Shown here: positions 1 through 7,885 of the stretch, piece by piece | How the letters are laid out: every line of letters begins with the position of its first letter | How positions within the stretch are numbered: the first letter of the stretch is position 1 | Notes under the pieces: model-generated | What the model saw: only the letters and a program-made list of their open reading frames with translations | The model's database searches: none | Told to the model about the DNA's origin: nothing | Position numbers and translations under genes: made by a program | NCBI GenBank assembly: GCA_051745425.1 | Contig: JBNJEB010000002.1 | Coordinates: 1 to 48,604, forward strand | Direction: 5' to 3' | DNA from: Halonatronomonas sp051745425 | GTDB taxonomy: Bacteria > Bacillota > Halanaerobiia > Halanaerobiales > Halarsenatibacteraceae | DNA length: 48,604 bases

Positions 1-135
1 AGGATTACCGGTTATCTGGTTAAGAGGTCTGAAATAGAAAAATTAAATCAGGGTGAAGCTGTTCATAAAGATACTGTAGCTCTGGGAAGAGATACACTTA
101 AAAACTCACCTGTTGAAAATAGGAAAGTTAGATAA
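1..135 (+). CDS. C-terminal end of a glycyl radical enzyme (partial)
   Basis: The window opens inside a reading frame that ends with TAA at 133-135; 44 residues are visible. They begin RITGYL, which matches the glycyl-radical loop (R-V/I-x-G-Y) near the C-terminus of glycyl radical enzymes; the radical glycine would be residue 4 of this fragment. The next gene, 3 nt downstream, is a radical-SAM activase of the YjjW type, so the partner is most simply a YjjI-like enzyme. An anaerobic ribonucleotide reductase (NrdD) is the alternative. The family is well supported by motif plus neighbour; the exact member cannot be decided from 44 residues. Confidence 0.6.
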   Translation, partial: RITGYLVKRSEIEKLNQGEAVHKDTVALGRDTLKNSPVENRKVR

Positions 136-138
136 AAG

Positions 139-867
139 ATGCAAAAAGCGGTGATTAATAGGTGGATTGATTTTAGCCCGATCGATGGTCCAGGGAATAG
201 AACAGTCATATTTTTTCAGGGCTGTAATTTAAACTGTATTTATTGTCATAATCCAGAAACGATTGAGGTTTATAGGGCCAGAAATAAAGTTCCAGAATCA
301 ATTTATTTACTGACTGTAGATGAATTAATTAAAAAGATAGAGCAGAACTTTCACTATATATCAGGAATTACTGTTTCAGGAGGAGAACCATTACTCCAGG
401 TGGAGTTTTTAAAAGATTTATTTATGAAGACAAAGGAGTTTGGTTTAACTAATTTCATTGATACGAATGGAACAATATCCCTTGCAGAGCGGAAAGAGTT
501 GTTAGAGTTGACCGATGGAGTTATGATAGATTTTAAAGCTGTTAATTATGATGAACTTAAAGAAGTAACAGGCTCTGGTAAACTTGAGATTATTAAGAAT
601 AATATTGTTCTTTTAAGTGATTTAGAGCTTTTACATGAAATAAGAACAGTAATTGTAGAAGGGTTAATTGATTATGAGAAAAATGTTGCTGAAATAGCAG
701 ATTTTATTGCTGAGATTGACCAGGGAATAAAATATAAACTAATAGCTTATCGTAATCATGGTGTTCAAAATACTGGAGGTATTTTAGAACCTAAATTAGA
801 AGAGATGAACAGATTGGCGAAACTTGCTAGAGCAAAAGGTTGCAATAATATTCAAGTAATCCAATAA
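139..867 (+). CDS. yjjW: Glycyl-radical enzyme activase, YjjW-like radical SAM protein
   Basis: This 242-residue radical S-adenosylmethionine protein has the CxxxCxxC iron-sulfur motif at Cys29, Cys33 and Cys36 and a SAM-binding GGEP at about 81-84. The N-terminal pattern FSPIDGPGNR and the later ITVSGG and A-x-x-x-H-G-V patterns recall E. coli YjjW. E. coli YjjW carries a ferredoxin-like insert after the CxxxCxxC motif; here that insert is absent, which explains the shorter length. Its expected job is to abstract a hydrogen from the glycine of a partner enzyme, whose tail lies 3 nt upstream in the same operon. PflA or NrdG are alternative labels, but the sequence pattern favours YjjW. Confidence 0.75.
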   Translation: MQKAVINRWIDFSPIDGPGNRTVIFFQGCNLNCIYCHNPETIEVYRARNKVPESIYLLTVDELIKKIEQNFHYISGITVSGGEPLLQVEFLKDLFMKTKEFGLTNFIDTNGTISLAERKELLELTDGVMIDFKAVNYDELKEVTGSGKLEIIKNNIVLLSDLELLHEIRTVIVEGLIDYEKNVAEIADFIAEIDQGIKYKLIAYRNHGVQNTGGILEPKLEEMNRLAKLARAKGCNNIQVIQ

Positions 868-873
868 TATAGA

Positions 874-908
874 TTAGCCCCAGGCTTATTATTAAAGTCT
901 GGGGCTAA
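874..908. terminator. Hairpin after the activase gene
   Basis: TTAGCCCCAGGCTT (874-887) pairs with AAGTCTGGGGCTAA (895-908) with one mismatch around a 7-nt loop. It lies between two converging transcripts. Neither side carries a strong T run, so it may act in either direction or mainly protect 3' ends. Confidence 0.5.
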
Positions 909-1011
909 AAATATTAAAAATTATTTATTAATTCTTGAATAATAATCCAGTATATTTTTTGATATCCTCCAGGCTATCAAAATTAGATAAGTAAGCTATA
1001 CCAGTAATTTA

Positions 1012-1893
1012 TTAGTTATGCTCAAGGGTTTTTGGATCTAGAGCATCACGCAATCCATCGCCAAATAGATTTAATGATAAAACAGTTGTAACTATTGCCA
1101 GTCCTGAAAAAGTAACTGGATAATGGGACAATCTTATAAACTGTCTGGTACTGGCAATCATACTGCCCCATTCTGGTGTAGGTGGTTGAGCTCCTAAACC
1201 AAGGAAACTTAAACCTGCAGCAGATAATATTGAACCTGCCATTGCCAGAGTTGCCTGGACAACAATTGGGTTTATCGAGTTAGGTATTATATGCTTAAAT
1301 ATAATTTGAATATCACTACCACCAATCCCCCTGGCAGCTGAGACATAATCTTTTTCAATAACAGATAATACAGAACTTCGCATTAAACGAGCAAAAACAG
1401 GAATATAAGATATACCAACTGCTATCATTAAATTGTTAATAGATGCCCCTAAGGCAGCAACGATAGCAAGAGCCAGTAAGATTCCTGGAAGTGCCAGCAT
1501 AACATCAATAAATCTCATAATAACATTATCAATTTTACCTCCATAGAAACCTGCCAGGATTCCTAGAGTACAGCCTACTAAAACAGCAATTCCAACGGAG
1601 ATAAAGCCGATTCTTAAAGAGACTCTCCCGCCATAAAGGATTCTTGTAAAAATATCTCTACCATAATTATCTGTGCCTAAAAGATATTCACTACTTGGGG
1701 GTTCTAATCTATTTCTCATATTTTGATCTATAGGACTATGGGGAGTAATAAAAGGTGCGAAAATAGCTGATAAAGCAATTATAAGTAGTAATATGCCTCC
1801 AGCTATAGCTTTTTTATTAAAAAGAAGTCTTTTTAAAGCCCTGCTCCTACCTAGGTTTCTATTTCTTGCTTTTTGATTTTTTTCATCAGCCAT
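1012..1893 (-). CDS. dppC: ABC transporter permease, DppC/OppC family
   Basis: This 293-residue inner-membrane permease has a charged N-terminal tail, a first membrane helix at about 30-50, a short periplasmic part containing PHSPIDQN, the family motif LLGTDNYGRDIF, and a BPD_transp_1 domain. The EAA loop (DYVSAARGIGGSDIQIIFKHIIPN) that contacts the ATPase is intact. The C-terminus NLFGDGLRDALDP is typical of DppC. An AAGGAG ribosome site precedes the ATG. It is the last gene of an SBP-dppB-dppC operon; no ATPase gene follows. Substrate is probably a dipeptide or oligopeptide, but nickel, glutathione and oligosaccharide systems share this family. Confidence 0.88.
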   Translation of the reverse strand: MADEKNQKARNRNLGRSRALKRLLFNKKAIAGGILLLIIALSAIFAPFITPHSPIDQNMRNRLEPPSSEYLLGTDNYGRDIFTRILYGGRVSLRIGFISVGIAVLVGCTLGILAGFYGGKIDNVIMRFIDVMLALPGILLALAIVAALGASINNLMIAVGISYIPVFARLMRSSVLSVIEKDYVSAARGIGGSDIQIIFKHIIPNSINPIVVQATLAMAGSILSAAGLSFLGLGAQPPTPEWGSMIASTRQFIRLSHYPVTFSGLAIVTTVLSLNLFGDGLRDALDPKTLEHN

Positions 1894-1912
1894 ATTAACT
1901 CTCCTTTATAAA

Positions 1913-2842
1913 CTATTCATATTTAACACGTATTTTTGGATCCAGGAATGCATATATAATATCAGTACCAAGATTAACTAGAGCAAACATAACAGCAAAA
2001 ACCATTATAGAACCCTGTACTACAGGAAAGTCTTTAGTTCTGATGGCCTCGACAATTAAACGACCTAAGCCAGGCCAGGCAAAAATAGTTTCAGTTAAAA
2101 CTGCTCCACCTAATAACCTACCAAAGGATAGGCCAATTATAGTGACAACCGGGATTAAGGAATTTCTTAATGCATGCTTGTAGATAACAGATCTTTCGTT
2201 AACACCTTTAGCTCTTGCAGTTCTAACATAATCTTCTTTTAAGACATCCATCATTGAAGACCTTGTAATTCTGACTATTCTTGCAGTTGTTACTGTGGCA
2301 AGAGCAACAGTCGGTAAAACAAAGTAACTTATATTGGGCCCCATACCAGATGATGGGAACCAGCCTAAATAAACTGAAAAAATTAATATTAACATTATCC
2401 CCTGCCAGAATACAGGCATTCCTACAGCAGTAAAGGCGATAGCAGTAAATAGGTTATCAAAGAATGAGTTTGGTTTTGCCGCAGAAAGTACACCAACCGG
2501 TATTCCGATTATCACCGCCAGTGTAACAGAAGTTAAGGCAAGAATGGCTGTATTTGGTAACCTATCAAATACTTCTCTAATCACCGGTTTTCGAGATCGT
2601 ACTGATCTTCCAAAATCTAGTCTTACAGCATCTAGTGCCCATGATCCATACTGAACAGGTAATGGTCTATTTAAGCCCATTTGTTCTCTCATATTTTCAA
2701 TTTCTTCAGGACTTGCCTGTTCACCTAACATAATTAAAGCAGGATCACCAGGAGTAAGATGGATAAGCAAAAATACAAATATTGATACTCCAATTAATAC
2801 TGGAACTAATGCTAGTAATCTTTTTACAACATATTTCCACAT
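1913..2842 (-). CDS. dppB: ABC transporter permease, DppB/OppB family
   Basis: This DppB-type permease begins MWKYVVKRLL, the classic N-terminus of the family. It carries the N-terminal TM-plus-extracellular TPGDPA segment, an EAA loop (DYVRTARAKGVNERSVIYKHALRN) and the C-terminal tail DPKIR. The ATG at 2842 is chosen. The longer frame begins 12 nt upstream at a GTG that is itself part of the AGAGGTGG ribosome site. It forms a heterodimer with the downstream DppC (19 nt gap). It is separated from the binding-protein gene by a hairpin, which probably lowers its expression relative to that gene. Confidence 0.88.
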   Translation of the reverse strand: MWKYVVKRLLALVPVLIGVSIFVFLLIHLTPGDPALIMLGEQASPEEIENMREQMGLNRPLPVQYGSWALDAVRLDFGRSVRSRKPVIREVFDRLPNTAILALTSVTLAVIIGIPVGVLSAAKPNSFFDNLFTAIAFTAVGMPVFWQGIMLILIFSVYLGWFPSSGMGPNISYFVLPTVALATVTTARIVRITRSSMMDVLKEDYVRTARAKGVNERSVIYKHALRNSLIPVVTIIGLSFGRLLGGAVLTETIFAWPGLGRLIVEAIRTKDFPVVQGSIMVFAVMFALVNLGTDIIYAFLDPKIRVKYE

Positions 2843-2934
2843 AAAACTAGCCACCTCTCTGGCAAAAATTTTTAAAAAATTTACTTAATAGATAAGTACT
2901 TTAAGATAATATTTAAGTAATTATAAATAATTAG

Positions 2935-2964
2935 AACGATAGGCGGAATAATCCGCCTACCGTT
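2935..2964 (-). terminator. Attenuating hairpin between binding-protein and permease genes
   Basis: A 13-bp stem with one mismatch (2935-2947 with 2952-2964) and an ATAA loop, core TAGGCGGA/TCCGCCTA. It sits about 40 nt after the SBP stop codon and about 90 nt before dppB. The T run on the minus strand is poor, so partial termination or a 3' stabiliser of the SBP message is likelier than full termination. Confidence 0.6.
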
Positions 2965-3005
2965 TTAATATTCATGTGATTATAAGCAAATTTATATTTA
3001 TTAGT

Positions 3006-4523
3006 TTATTCTACTTCCTTGACAACATCTTTTAACTGATGGTGTCCAGCAGGATGAGGTTCGAAGTTTGAAATGTTATCTCTTAAAGCATTTACTTCAC
3101 TGGTATGGATTAAGAAAACCCATGGAGCCTCATCTCTAATAATTTCTTGAGCTTCGAAATAAGCTTCTCGTCTTTCATCCAGGTCTCCACTGGTACGACC
3201 TTTGTCGAGAAGTTCATTAACTTTATCGTTTGCCCAGAATGTTCTGTTTCCAGTAGAACCAAAGCTGTCTTCATGGAATAAAGCATAAAGACCATAGTCA
3301 GCGTCACCGGTTACAGCAACCCAGCCAAGGATAAACATGTCATGTTCTCCTGCACCAGTATCCTCAAGATAGGTACCCCATTCAAGGACTTCAATTTCTA
3401 CATCTACTCCAACTTGACGTAAATCTTCCTGTACCATTTCAGCAATCTGCATTCTTAATGGATTGTCGTTGGTCCAGATTGTAGTTGAGAAGCCATCTTC
3501 GTAACCAGCTTCTTCAAGTAGTTCTTGGGCTTTTTCTGGATTATGCTCATAAGGTTCCAGGTCTGTGTTGGCACCCCAAACGTTGTCTGAGATTGGGCTA
3601 CTTGCTTTAGTTGCAAGACCTGTATAGACATAATCTACAATGTCGTCAACATTAATAGCATGGTTGATAGCTTTTCTAACTCTGACATCATCAAAAGGCT
3701 CTTTTTGAACATTAAAACCGATATAATGAGTTGATAGAGTATCATATTCATCTAGATAGAGACCTTCAGCATCCTGAAGTCTTTCGACATCTACAGGGTC
3801 TAATGCATATGAGATATCTACTCCACCAGTTTCTACTTCAATAGCACGGACAGTATTTTCTGGGATTGCTTTAAATATTAAGTTTTCAGCTTCTGCATTT
3901 TCTCCCCAGTAGTCTTCAAATCTTGTTAATTCAACATATGAACCTGTTGACCATTCAACAAATTCAAATGGACCGGTACCAACTGCAACTGTTGAACCAT
4001 AATCTTCTCCAGCTTCTTCTACAGCTTCTTTATTTAACATACCAGTTACTGGATGAGATAGGTGAGTTAGAAGTGGTCCGAATGGAAACTCAGAATGAAT
4101 TCTAATAGTATAATCATCAATTATTTCTACATTGTCTAAGAAATCTACAATGTGAGCACCATCAGCAGCAGTATCTGGATCTGCCAGTCTTTCTAAAGTA
4201 AATTTGGCATCTTCTGCGGTAAATTCTTCACCGTTATGGAACATAACGTCTTCTCTTAATTCGAATTCCCAGGTGGTATCATCAATTTGTTCCCAGTCAG
4301 TAGCTAAACCTGGAACCAGATCAAGATTAGTATCCATTTTAACTAAAGTTTCATACATCTGTGAACGGACTCGAGAAGAAGGCTGATCATTTTCACCGTG
4401 AGGGTCTAAAGTTACAGCGTCAGCTCCCTGAGCTACAGAAAGTGTAAATGCCTGTGCCTGAGCACCCACTAAAGCAATTGCCAAAACTAATACGAAAGTT
4501 ATAAAAAGGCTCTTTTTAAACAT
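3006..4523 (-). CDS. Peptide-type ABC transporter substrate-binding protein (SBP_bac_5)
   Basis: This 505-residue extracytoplasmic binding protein (cluster C, DppA/OppA-like) has a Sec signal of about 25 residues (MFKKSL, then a hydrophobic core ending AQAQA). Mature-region hallmarks are the ...VTLDPHGEND start, LATDWE..DDTTWEFELREDV, FHNGEEFTAEDA and GTGPFEFVEW. No cysteine follows the signal, so it is not a lipoprotein; it should be free in a periplasm, implying an outer membrane. It is first in the SBP-dppB-dppC operon, after a GGAGGAG ribosome site. The ligand cannot be read from sequence; di- or oligopeptides are the default guess. The protein is rich in Asp and Glu. Confidence 0.88.
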   Translation of the reverse strand: MFKKSLFITFVLVLAIALVGAQAQAFTLSVAQGADAVTLDPHGENDQPSSRVRSQMYETLVKMDTNLDLVPGLATDWEQIDDTTWEFELREDVMFHNGEEFTAEDAKFTLERLADPDTAADGAHIVDFLDNVEIIDDYTIRIHSEFPFGPLLTHLSHPVTGMLNKEAVEEAGEDYGSTVAVGTGPFEFVEWSTGSYVELTRFEDYWGENAEAENLIFKAIPENTVRAIEVETGGVDISYALDPVDVERLQDAEGLYLDEYDTLSTHYIGFNVQKEPFDDVRVRKAINHAINVDDIVDYVYTGLATKASSPISDNVWGANTDLEPYEHNPEKAQELLEEAGYEDGFSTTIWTNDNPLRMQIAEMVQEDLRQVGVDVEIEVLEWGTYLEDTGAGEHDMFILGWVAVTGDADYGLYALFHEDSFGSTGNRTFWANDKVNELLDKGRTSGDLDERREAYFEAQEIIRDEAPWVFLIHTSEVNALRDNISNFEPHPAGHHQLKDVVKEVE

Positions 4524-4596
4524 TAAATTATCACTCCTCCAAAGATTTTTAAAACTACTCCTAATTAATGTTATTAAACTGAGATTAAACTAGAAT

Positions 4597-4606
4597 TCAC
4601 CTCCTT
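4597..4606 (-). promoter_or_regulatory. Orphan anti-SD complement in the SBP leader (STAB-SD-like)
   Basis: The minus strand reads AAGGAGGTGA here, a perfect ten-base match to the 3' end of 16S rRNA. It lies about 74 nt upstream of the SBP start codon, which has its own GGAGGAG. No start codon with a usable frame follows within normal spacing; the embedded GTG opens only an 8-codon frame. This resembles a STAB-SD, where a bound ribosome protects the 5' end of a message, as described for Bacillus thuringiensis cry3A. That function is inference. Confidence 0.45.
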
Positions 4607-4671
4607 ATGTTATTAATTTAAAGAAAAATACATCAAAAAAAGCTTAATAAAAAACTTTATATTCTAACAAT

Positions 4672-4703
4672 ATTATATTAGCATAATTATTTGCTAATGT
4701 AAA
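4672..4703 (-). promoter_or_regulatory. Candidate promoter with operator-like repeat for the SBP operon
   Basis: On the minus strand a TATAAT lies at 4677-4672. The inverted repeat TTAGCA-8 nt-TGCTAA (4678-4697) sits directly upstream of it, in the spacer. The best -35 is TTTACA at 4703-4698 with a long 20-nt spacer, so the promoter would be weak or activator-dependent. No regulator gene is adjacent. Confidence 0.3.
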
Positions 4704-4765
4704 GATAAAAAGCAATCAAAATTGTTTGTCAATTCATGAAATAGAGCATTTGTTATTTTACTAAT

Positions 4766-5545
4766 TTAACGTGTGAAATCTAGAAGAACTTTTAATAATT
4801 TAATTACTTCTGATGGATTTTTTAAATAATAGTCAGCTTTAGTATTTAGATTTTTATCTTCATTTTTAACATAGATAGATAATCCTGGTTCAGATAGATT
4901 TTCAAATACATCTTCGTCAGTTCTGTCATCACCAATATAAATTGCAAGGATATTGAAATCACGATATTTTCTTATTGCATCTGCTTTATTCCAGTCTTTA
5001 TATCTAACCTCAACTATTTTTCTCCCAGAAATCACTTCCCAATCATTATAATTTAATTTCTGTACTTTATTATTTATCCTTTTATAGATAGATTCCTGCA
5101 AATTTTTATTATTTTTTATATGAATTGCATATGCATTTTTTTTATTTTCTAATACAACTTGATTATTATCAACTATTTCATTGAGATAATTTAGTAATTT
5201 ATCTGAAATATTTTTTGTATCAGGACCGATTTCTATAGGTATATTCTTTTTGGCAGGTAGAAATTCTCTACCATGGAGTCCTAAAACAGGAATTTCTGAC
5301 TTAATAAAATTTTCTCTAATATCCATTGATTTTCGCCCGGTGACAATTGTCACCGGGATGTCTTTTTCTAAATAATTATTAATAATCTGGTTTGTACCTT
5401 TGACAGGGTAGGCCTTAGCAGGATCATTTTTAAAAGGTGCTAAAGTACCATCATAATCTAAAAATAACTGAAAATCATCTGTTTTAATTTTTCCAGGCCA
5501 GTTATCAGGAGAATCAGGGTTTAAATAAATAACTTTATCATTCAT
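4766..5545 (-). CDS. otsB: Trehalose-6-phosphate phosphatase (HAD family)
   Basis: This enzyme removes phosphate from trehalose 6-phosphate to give trehalose, a cytoplasmic compatible solute. HAD motif I, DYDGTL, is at Asp30-Leu35 (nucleophile Asp30, acid/base Asp32). Motif II lies in VTIVTGR and motif IV in GDDRTDEDVF, the signature of the trehalose phosphatase branch. The ATG at 5545 is preferred: it overlaps the otsA stop as ATGAATGA, giving translational coupling. A TTG at 5566 and an ATG at 5554 are in frame but lack a better ribosome site. About 259 residues, normal for OtsB. Confidence 0.9.
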   Translation of the reverse strand: MNDKVIYLNPDSPDNWPGKIKTDDFQLFLDYDGTLAPFKNDPAKAYPVKGTNQIINNYLEKDIPVTIVTGRKSMDIRENFIKSEIPVLGLHGREFLPAKKNIPIEIGPDTKNISDKLLNYLNEIVDNNQVVLENKKNAYAIHIKNNKNLQESIYKRINNKVQKLNYNDWEVISGRKIVEVRYKDWNKADAIRKYRDFNILAIYIGDDRTDEDVFENLSEPGLSIYVKNEDKNLNTKADYYLKNPSEVIKLLKVLLDFTR

Positions 5546-6962
5546 AGAGATCATTCCAGATTTCAAGGAAATTATCCCGCCACCAGTTTATATCTTTCTT
5601 CTTGATTATTTTACTCATCTGATCGTATCTGGCTTTTTTAACTTTTTCTTTGGAGCTAATAGCTTTGGCAATAGCTTCAGCAGTAGCATCAATATCATAT
5701 GGATTTGTTAAAATAGCTCCTTCTAATTGATCAGCAGCCCCGGCAAATTCGGAAAGGATTAATTGGCCGTTTTCTTTTACTGCAATATATTCCTTTGAGA
5801 CTAAATTAAGGCCATCAATTAATGGAGTTATTAATGCAGCATCGGCAGCTAAAAAATAGGGGAATAGTTCATCTTGAGGAACAGCACCTTTATAATAGAC
5901 GATTGGTTGCCAGTCTGCAGTCTGATATCTGCCGTTGATATCTCCAATTGTTCTATCGATTTCATCTTCCATTTCTTCGTATTCCTCTATATGCACTCTA
6001 CTTGGAGCAATTCTTTGAATTAATGTGATCTCTTCTTTATATTCAGGGTATTTTTCTAATAATCTGTCTATAGCTTGTAAGCGTTGAGTTATTCCTTTTG
6101 TGTAATCCAGTCTGTCAACAGCGACTAAAAGTCGATTAGCAGAATAATATTTTTTTAAATCTTCTGCTTTACCCTTTATTTCTTTTGATTGAGCCTTTTT
6201 ATGAAGCCTGGTAAAATCAATTCCTAAAGGGAGAACAATTACCCTGGTTTTATGATTATTACATTCAACTATTCCTAAAATATCAGCTTGACTATTATAA
6301 TTAATTTTTGCTCCATTTTTTCTGGCTGTTTCTAAAAAATTTATGGCTTGATTTTCAGTATGGAAACCAATTAAATCATTGGATAATAAACCCTCTAGTA
6401 TTTCTCGTCGCCAGGGGATAGTGTTAAAAATTTCAGCTGGTGGCCATGGAATATGCCAGAAATGAGCAATTTTAGCATCAGAATTTTCTTCTTTTATAAA
6501 TTTTGGAACAAGGGATAATTGGTAATCCTGAACCCAGATCATCTCATCACCATTCATTTCAGCCAGGGCAGATTTGGCATATTTTTTATTTACTTCTTTA
6601 TAAATTTGCCAGTTGATTGGAGAAAAGTTTGCTTTAGTGATAAAATTATGACAGATAGGCCAGAGTGTTTGATTGGAAAAACCATAATAAAATCCATTTT
6701 CTTCGGTTTTGTCTAAACTGATTCTCTTTAATTTATATCCATTTTCATCAGGTACTCTTACTGAATTGTTTTTGTCAGTTACTTCAAAATCGGCTTCACC
6801 TCTAGCCCAGGCAACCCAGGTACAGTTATCAAGATTTTGCATTAGAGGATCTAGCCCTGTGGTAAGTCCGCCTGGTTGTTTTTCCTGGACTATATTATTA
6901 TCTTTATATTTATGGGCATAAGGTTCGGCATTTGATATCATTACTAAAGAATTATTAATCAT
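5538..6962 (-). CDS. otsA: Trehalose-6-phosphate synthase (GT20)
   Basis: This GT-B glycosyltransferase joins UDP-glucose (or another NDP-glucose) to glucose 6-phosphate. Diagnostic segments are the N-terminal glycine loop PGGLTTGLDP, the donor-site motif VDRLDYTKGI, and DGLNLVSKEYI near the C-terminus. Length is about 474 residues, typical of bacterial OtsA. The ATG at 6962 is chosen: the longer frame starts at a GTG (6971) inside the AGGAGGTGA ribosome site. It is cotranscribed with otsB, which overlaps its stop by 8 nt. Divergent from the sirtuin gene, so both promoters lie in the 76-nt gap. Trehalose fits a salt-stressed lifestyle, but no osmotic regulatory element is visible. Confidence 0.92.
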   Translation of the reverse strand: MINNSLVMISNAEPYAHKYKDNNIVQEKQPGGLTTGLDPLMQNLDNCTWVAWARGEADFEVTDKNNSVRVPDENGYKLKRISLDKTEENGFYYGFSNQTLWPICHNFITKANFSPINWQIYKEVNKKYAKSALAEMNGDEMIWVQDYQLSLVPKFIKEENSDAKIAHFWHIPWPPAEIFNTIPWRREILEGLLSNDLIGFHTENQAINFLETARKNGAKINYNSQADILGIVECNNHKTRVIVLPLGIDFTRLHKKAQSKEIKGKAEDLKKYYSANRLLVAVDRLDYTKGITQRLQAIDRLLEKYPEYKEEITLIQRIAPSRVHIEEYEEMEDEIDRTIGDINGRYQTADWQPIVYYKGAVPQDELFPYFLAADAALITPLIDGLNLVSKEYIAVKENGQLILSEFAGAADQLEGAILTNPYDIDATAEAIAKAISSKEKVKKARYDQMSKIIKKKDINWWRDNFLEIWNDLYE

Positions 6963-7038
6963 ATAAATCACCTCCTCAAGTTTAATTATAGCAGTCTAAA
7001 AAAAGAAATCAAATATTATCAATAAAGGGGGATTTTTC

Positions 7039-7785
7039 ATGAAAGAGGATAAGTTTAAAAAAGCAGCAGAAATGATTAAAAAGGCTGATTATCCAGTGGT
7101 TTTAACAGGGGCAGGTATTTCAGCTGAAAGTGGAGTTCCGACTTTTAGAGGGAAATCAGGTCTCTGGGAAAAATATGATCCTGAAGCAGCGGTTTCTATA
7201 TCTGGTTTTAGAAGAGATCCTGAGCCATTCTGGAGGTTTGCTCAGGAGTTATTGTTAGAAAATGATATTCAACCTAATCCTGGTCATATAGCACTGGCTG
7301 AGCTTGAAAAATCAGGCATTATAAAAAAAATAATTACTCAGAATATTGATTTTTTACATCAGAGGGCAGGAAGTAGAGAGGTGCTTGAATTACATGGTAC
7401 TTTAAATAAGGCAAGATGTCTTGAATGTAATCAAGAATACAGATGGGAAGAACTGGTTCCAGTTATTGAAGCCGGTGAGATTCCAGAATGTGATAACTGT
7501 CAAAGCAAAAAAATTAAACCGGATATAGTGTTTTTTGGTGAAAGGTTACCTGAAGATGAATTGAATCAGGCCTGGGCGGCAGCCGAAAACTCAGATTTAA
7601 TGATTGTGATTGGGACTTCACTGGCAGTCTATCCGGTAGCTTCTTTACCAAAAATAACTAAGGAAAATGGTGGTAAGTTAATTTATATAAATGCTGATTC
7701 TGGGCGGCAGGATTATTTGTTTGATTTAATAATTAATGGTAAGGCTGGAGAGGTTTTACCGGAAATACTTAAAATGATAAACTAA
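7039..7785 (+). CDS. cobB: NAD-dependent protein deacylase, sirtuin
   Basis: This 248-residue Sir2 protein removes acyl groups from lysines using NAD. It shows the NAD-binding GAGIS at 24-28 followed by PTFRG, TQNID at 100-104, the catalytic His119 in ELHG, a zinc ribbon with Cys127, Cys130, Cys151 and Cys154, and PDIVFFGE. The overall sequence closely recalls Thermotoga maritima Sir2 (class U), which is a deacetylase. GGGGGA precedes the ATG. It appears to be a single-gene unit; the following znu genes have their own promoter. Confidence 0.92.
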   Translation: MKEDKFKKAAEMIKKADYPVVLTGAGISAESGVPTFRGKSGLWEKYDPEAAVSISGFRRDPEPFWRFAQELLLENDIQPNPGHIALAELEKSGIIKKIITQNIDFLHQRAGSREVLELHGTLNKARCLECNQEYRWEELVPVIEAGEIPECDNCQSKKIKPDIVFFGERLPEDELNQAWAAAENSDLMIVIGTSLAVYPVASLPKITKENGGKLIYINADSGRQDYLFDLIINGKAGEVLPEILKMIN

Positions 7786-7809
7786 AGTAAATAGAGATAG
7801 CAAATAAAC

Positions 7810-7838
7810 TTGACAATTAAGCTACTATTTAATAACAT
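7810..7838 (+). promoter_or_regulatory. Promoter of the znuACB operon
   Basis: TTGACA (7810-7815), 17 nt, then TAACAT (7833-7838, four of six consensus bases). The -35 is perfect. Transcription would begin near 7845, at the edge of the palindrome 7846-7860. Confidence 0.6.
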
Positions 7839-7845
7839 AGTTTTA

Positions 7846-7860
7846 TGCAAATGGTTTGCA
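7846..7860. promoter_or_regulatory. Candidate zinc-regulator operator
   Basis: TGCAAA-TGG-TTTGCA, a perfect 6-3-6 palindrome overlapping the predicted transcription start of the zinc uptake operon. Its position suits a repressor site. It does not look like the Bacillus Zur box (TCGTAAT-n-ATTACGA), so the regulator may be different. No regulator gene lies in the window next to it. Confidence 0.5.
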
Positions 7861-7885
7861 AAAACTTTATAGAGGTGATTTTCTA

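Noticed and set aside
3923..4386. Plus-strand open frames inside the first SBP gene
   Set aside because: They lack ribosome sites and recognisable products and lie opposite a well-supported coding gene.
5546..5566. TTG at 5566 as the start of otsB
   Set aside because: No ribosome site suits it; the ATG at 5545 overlaps the otsA stop in a typical coupled arrangement.
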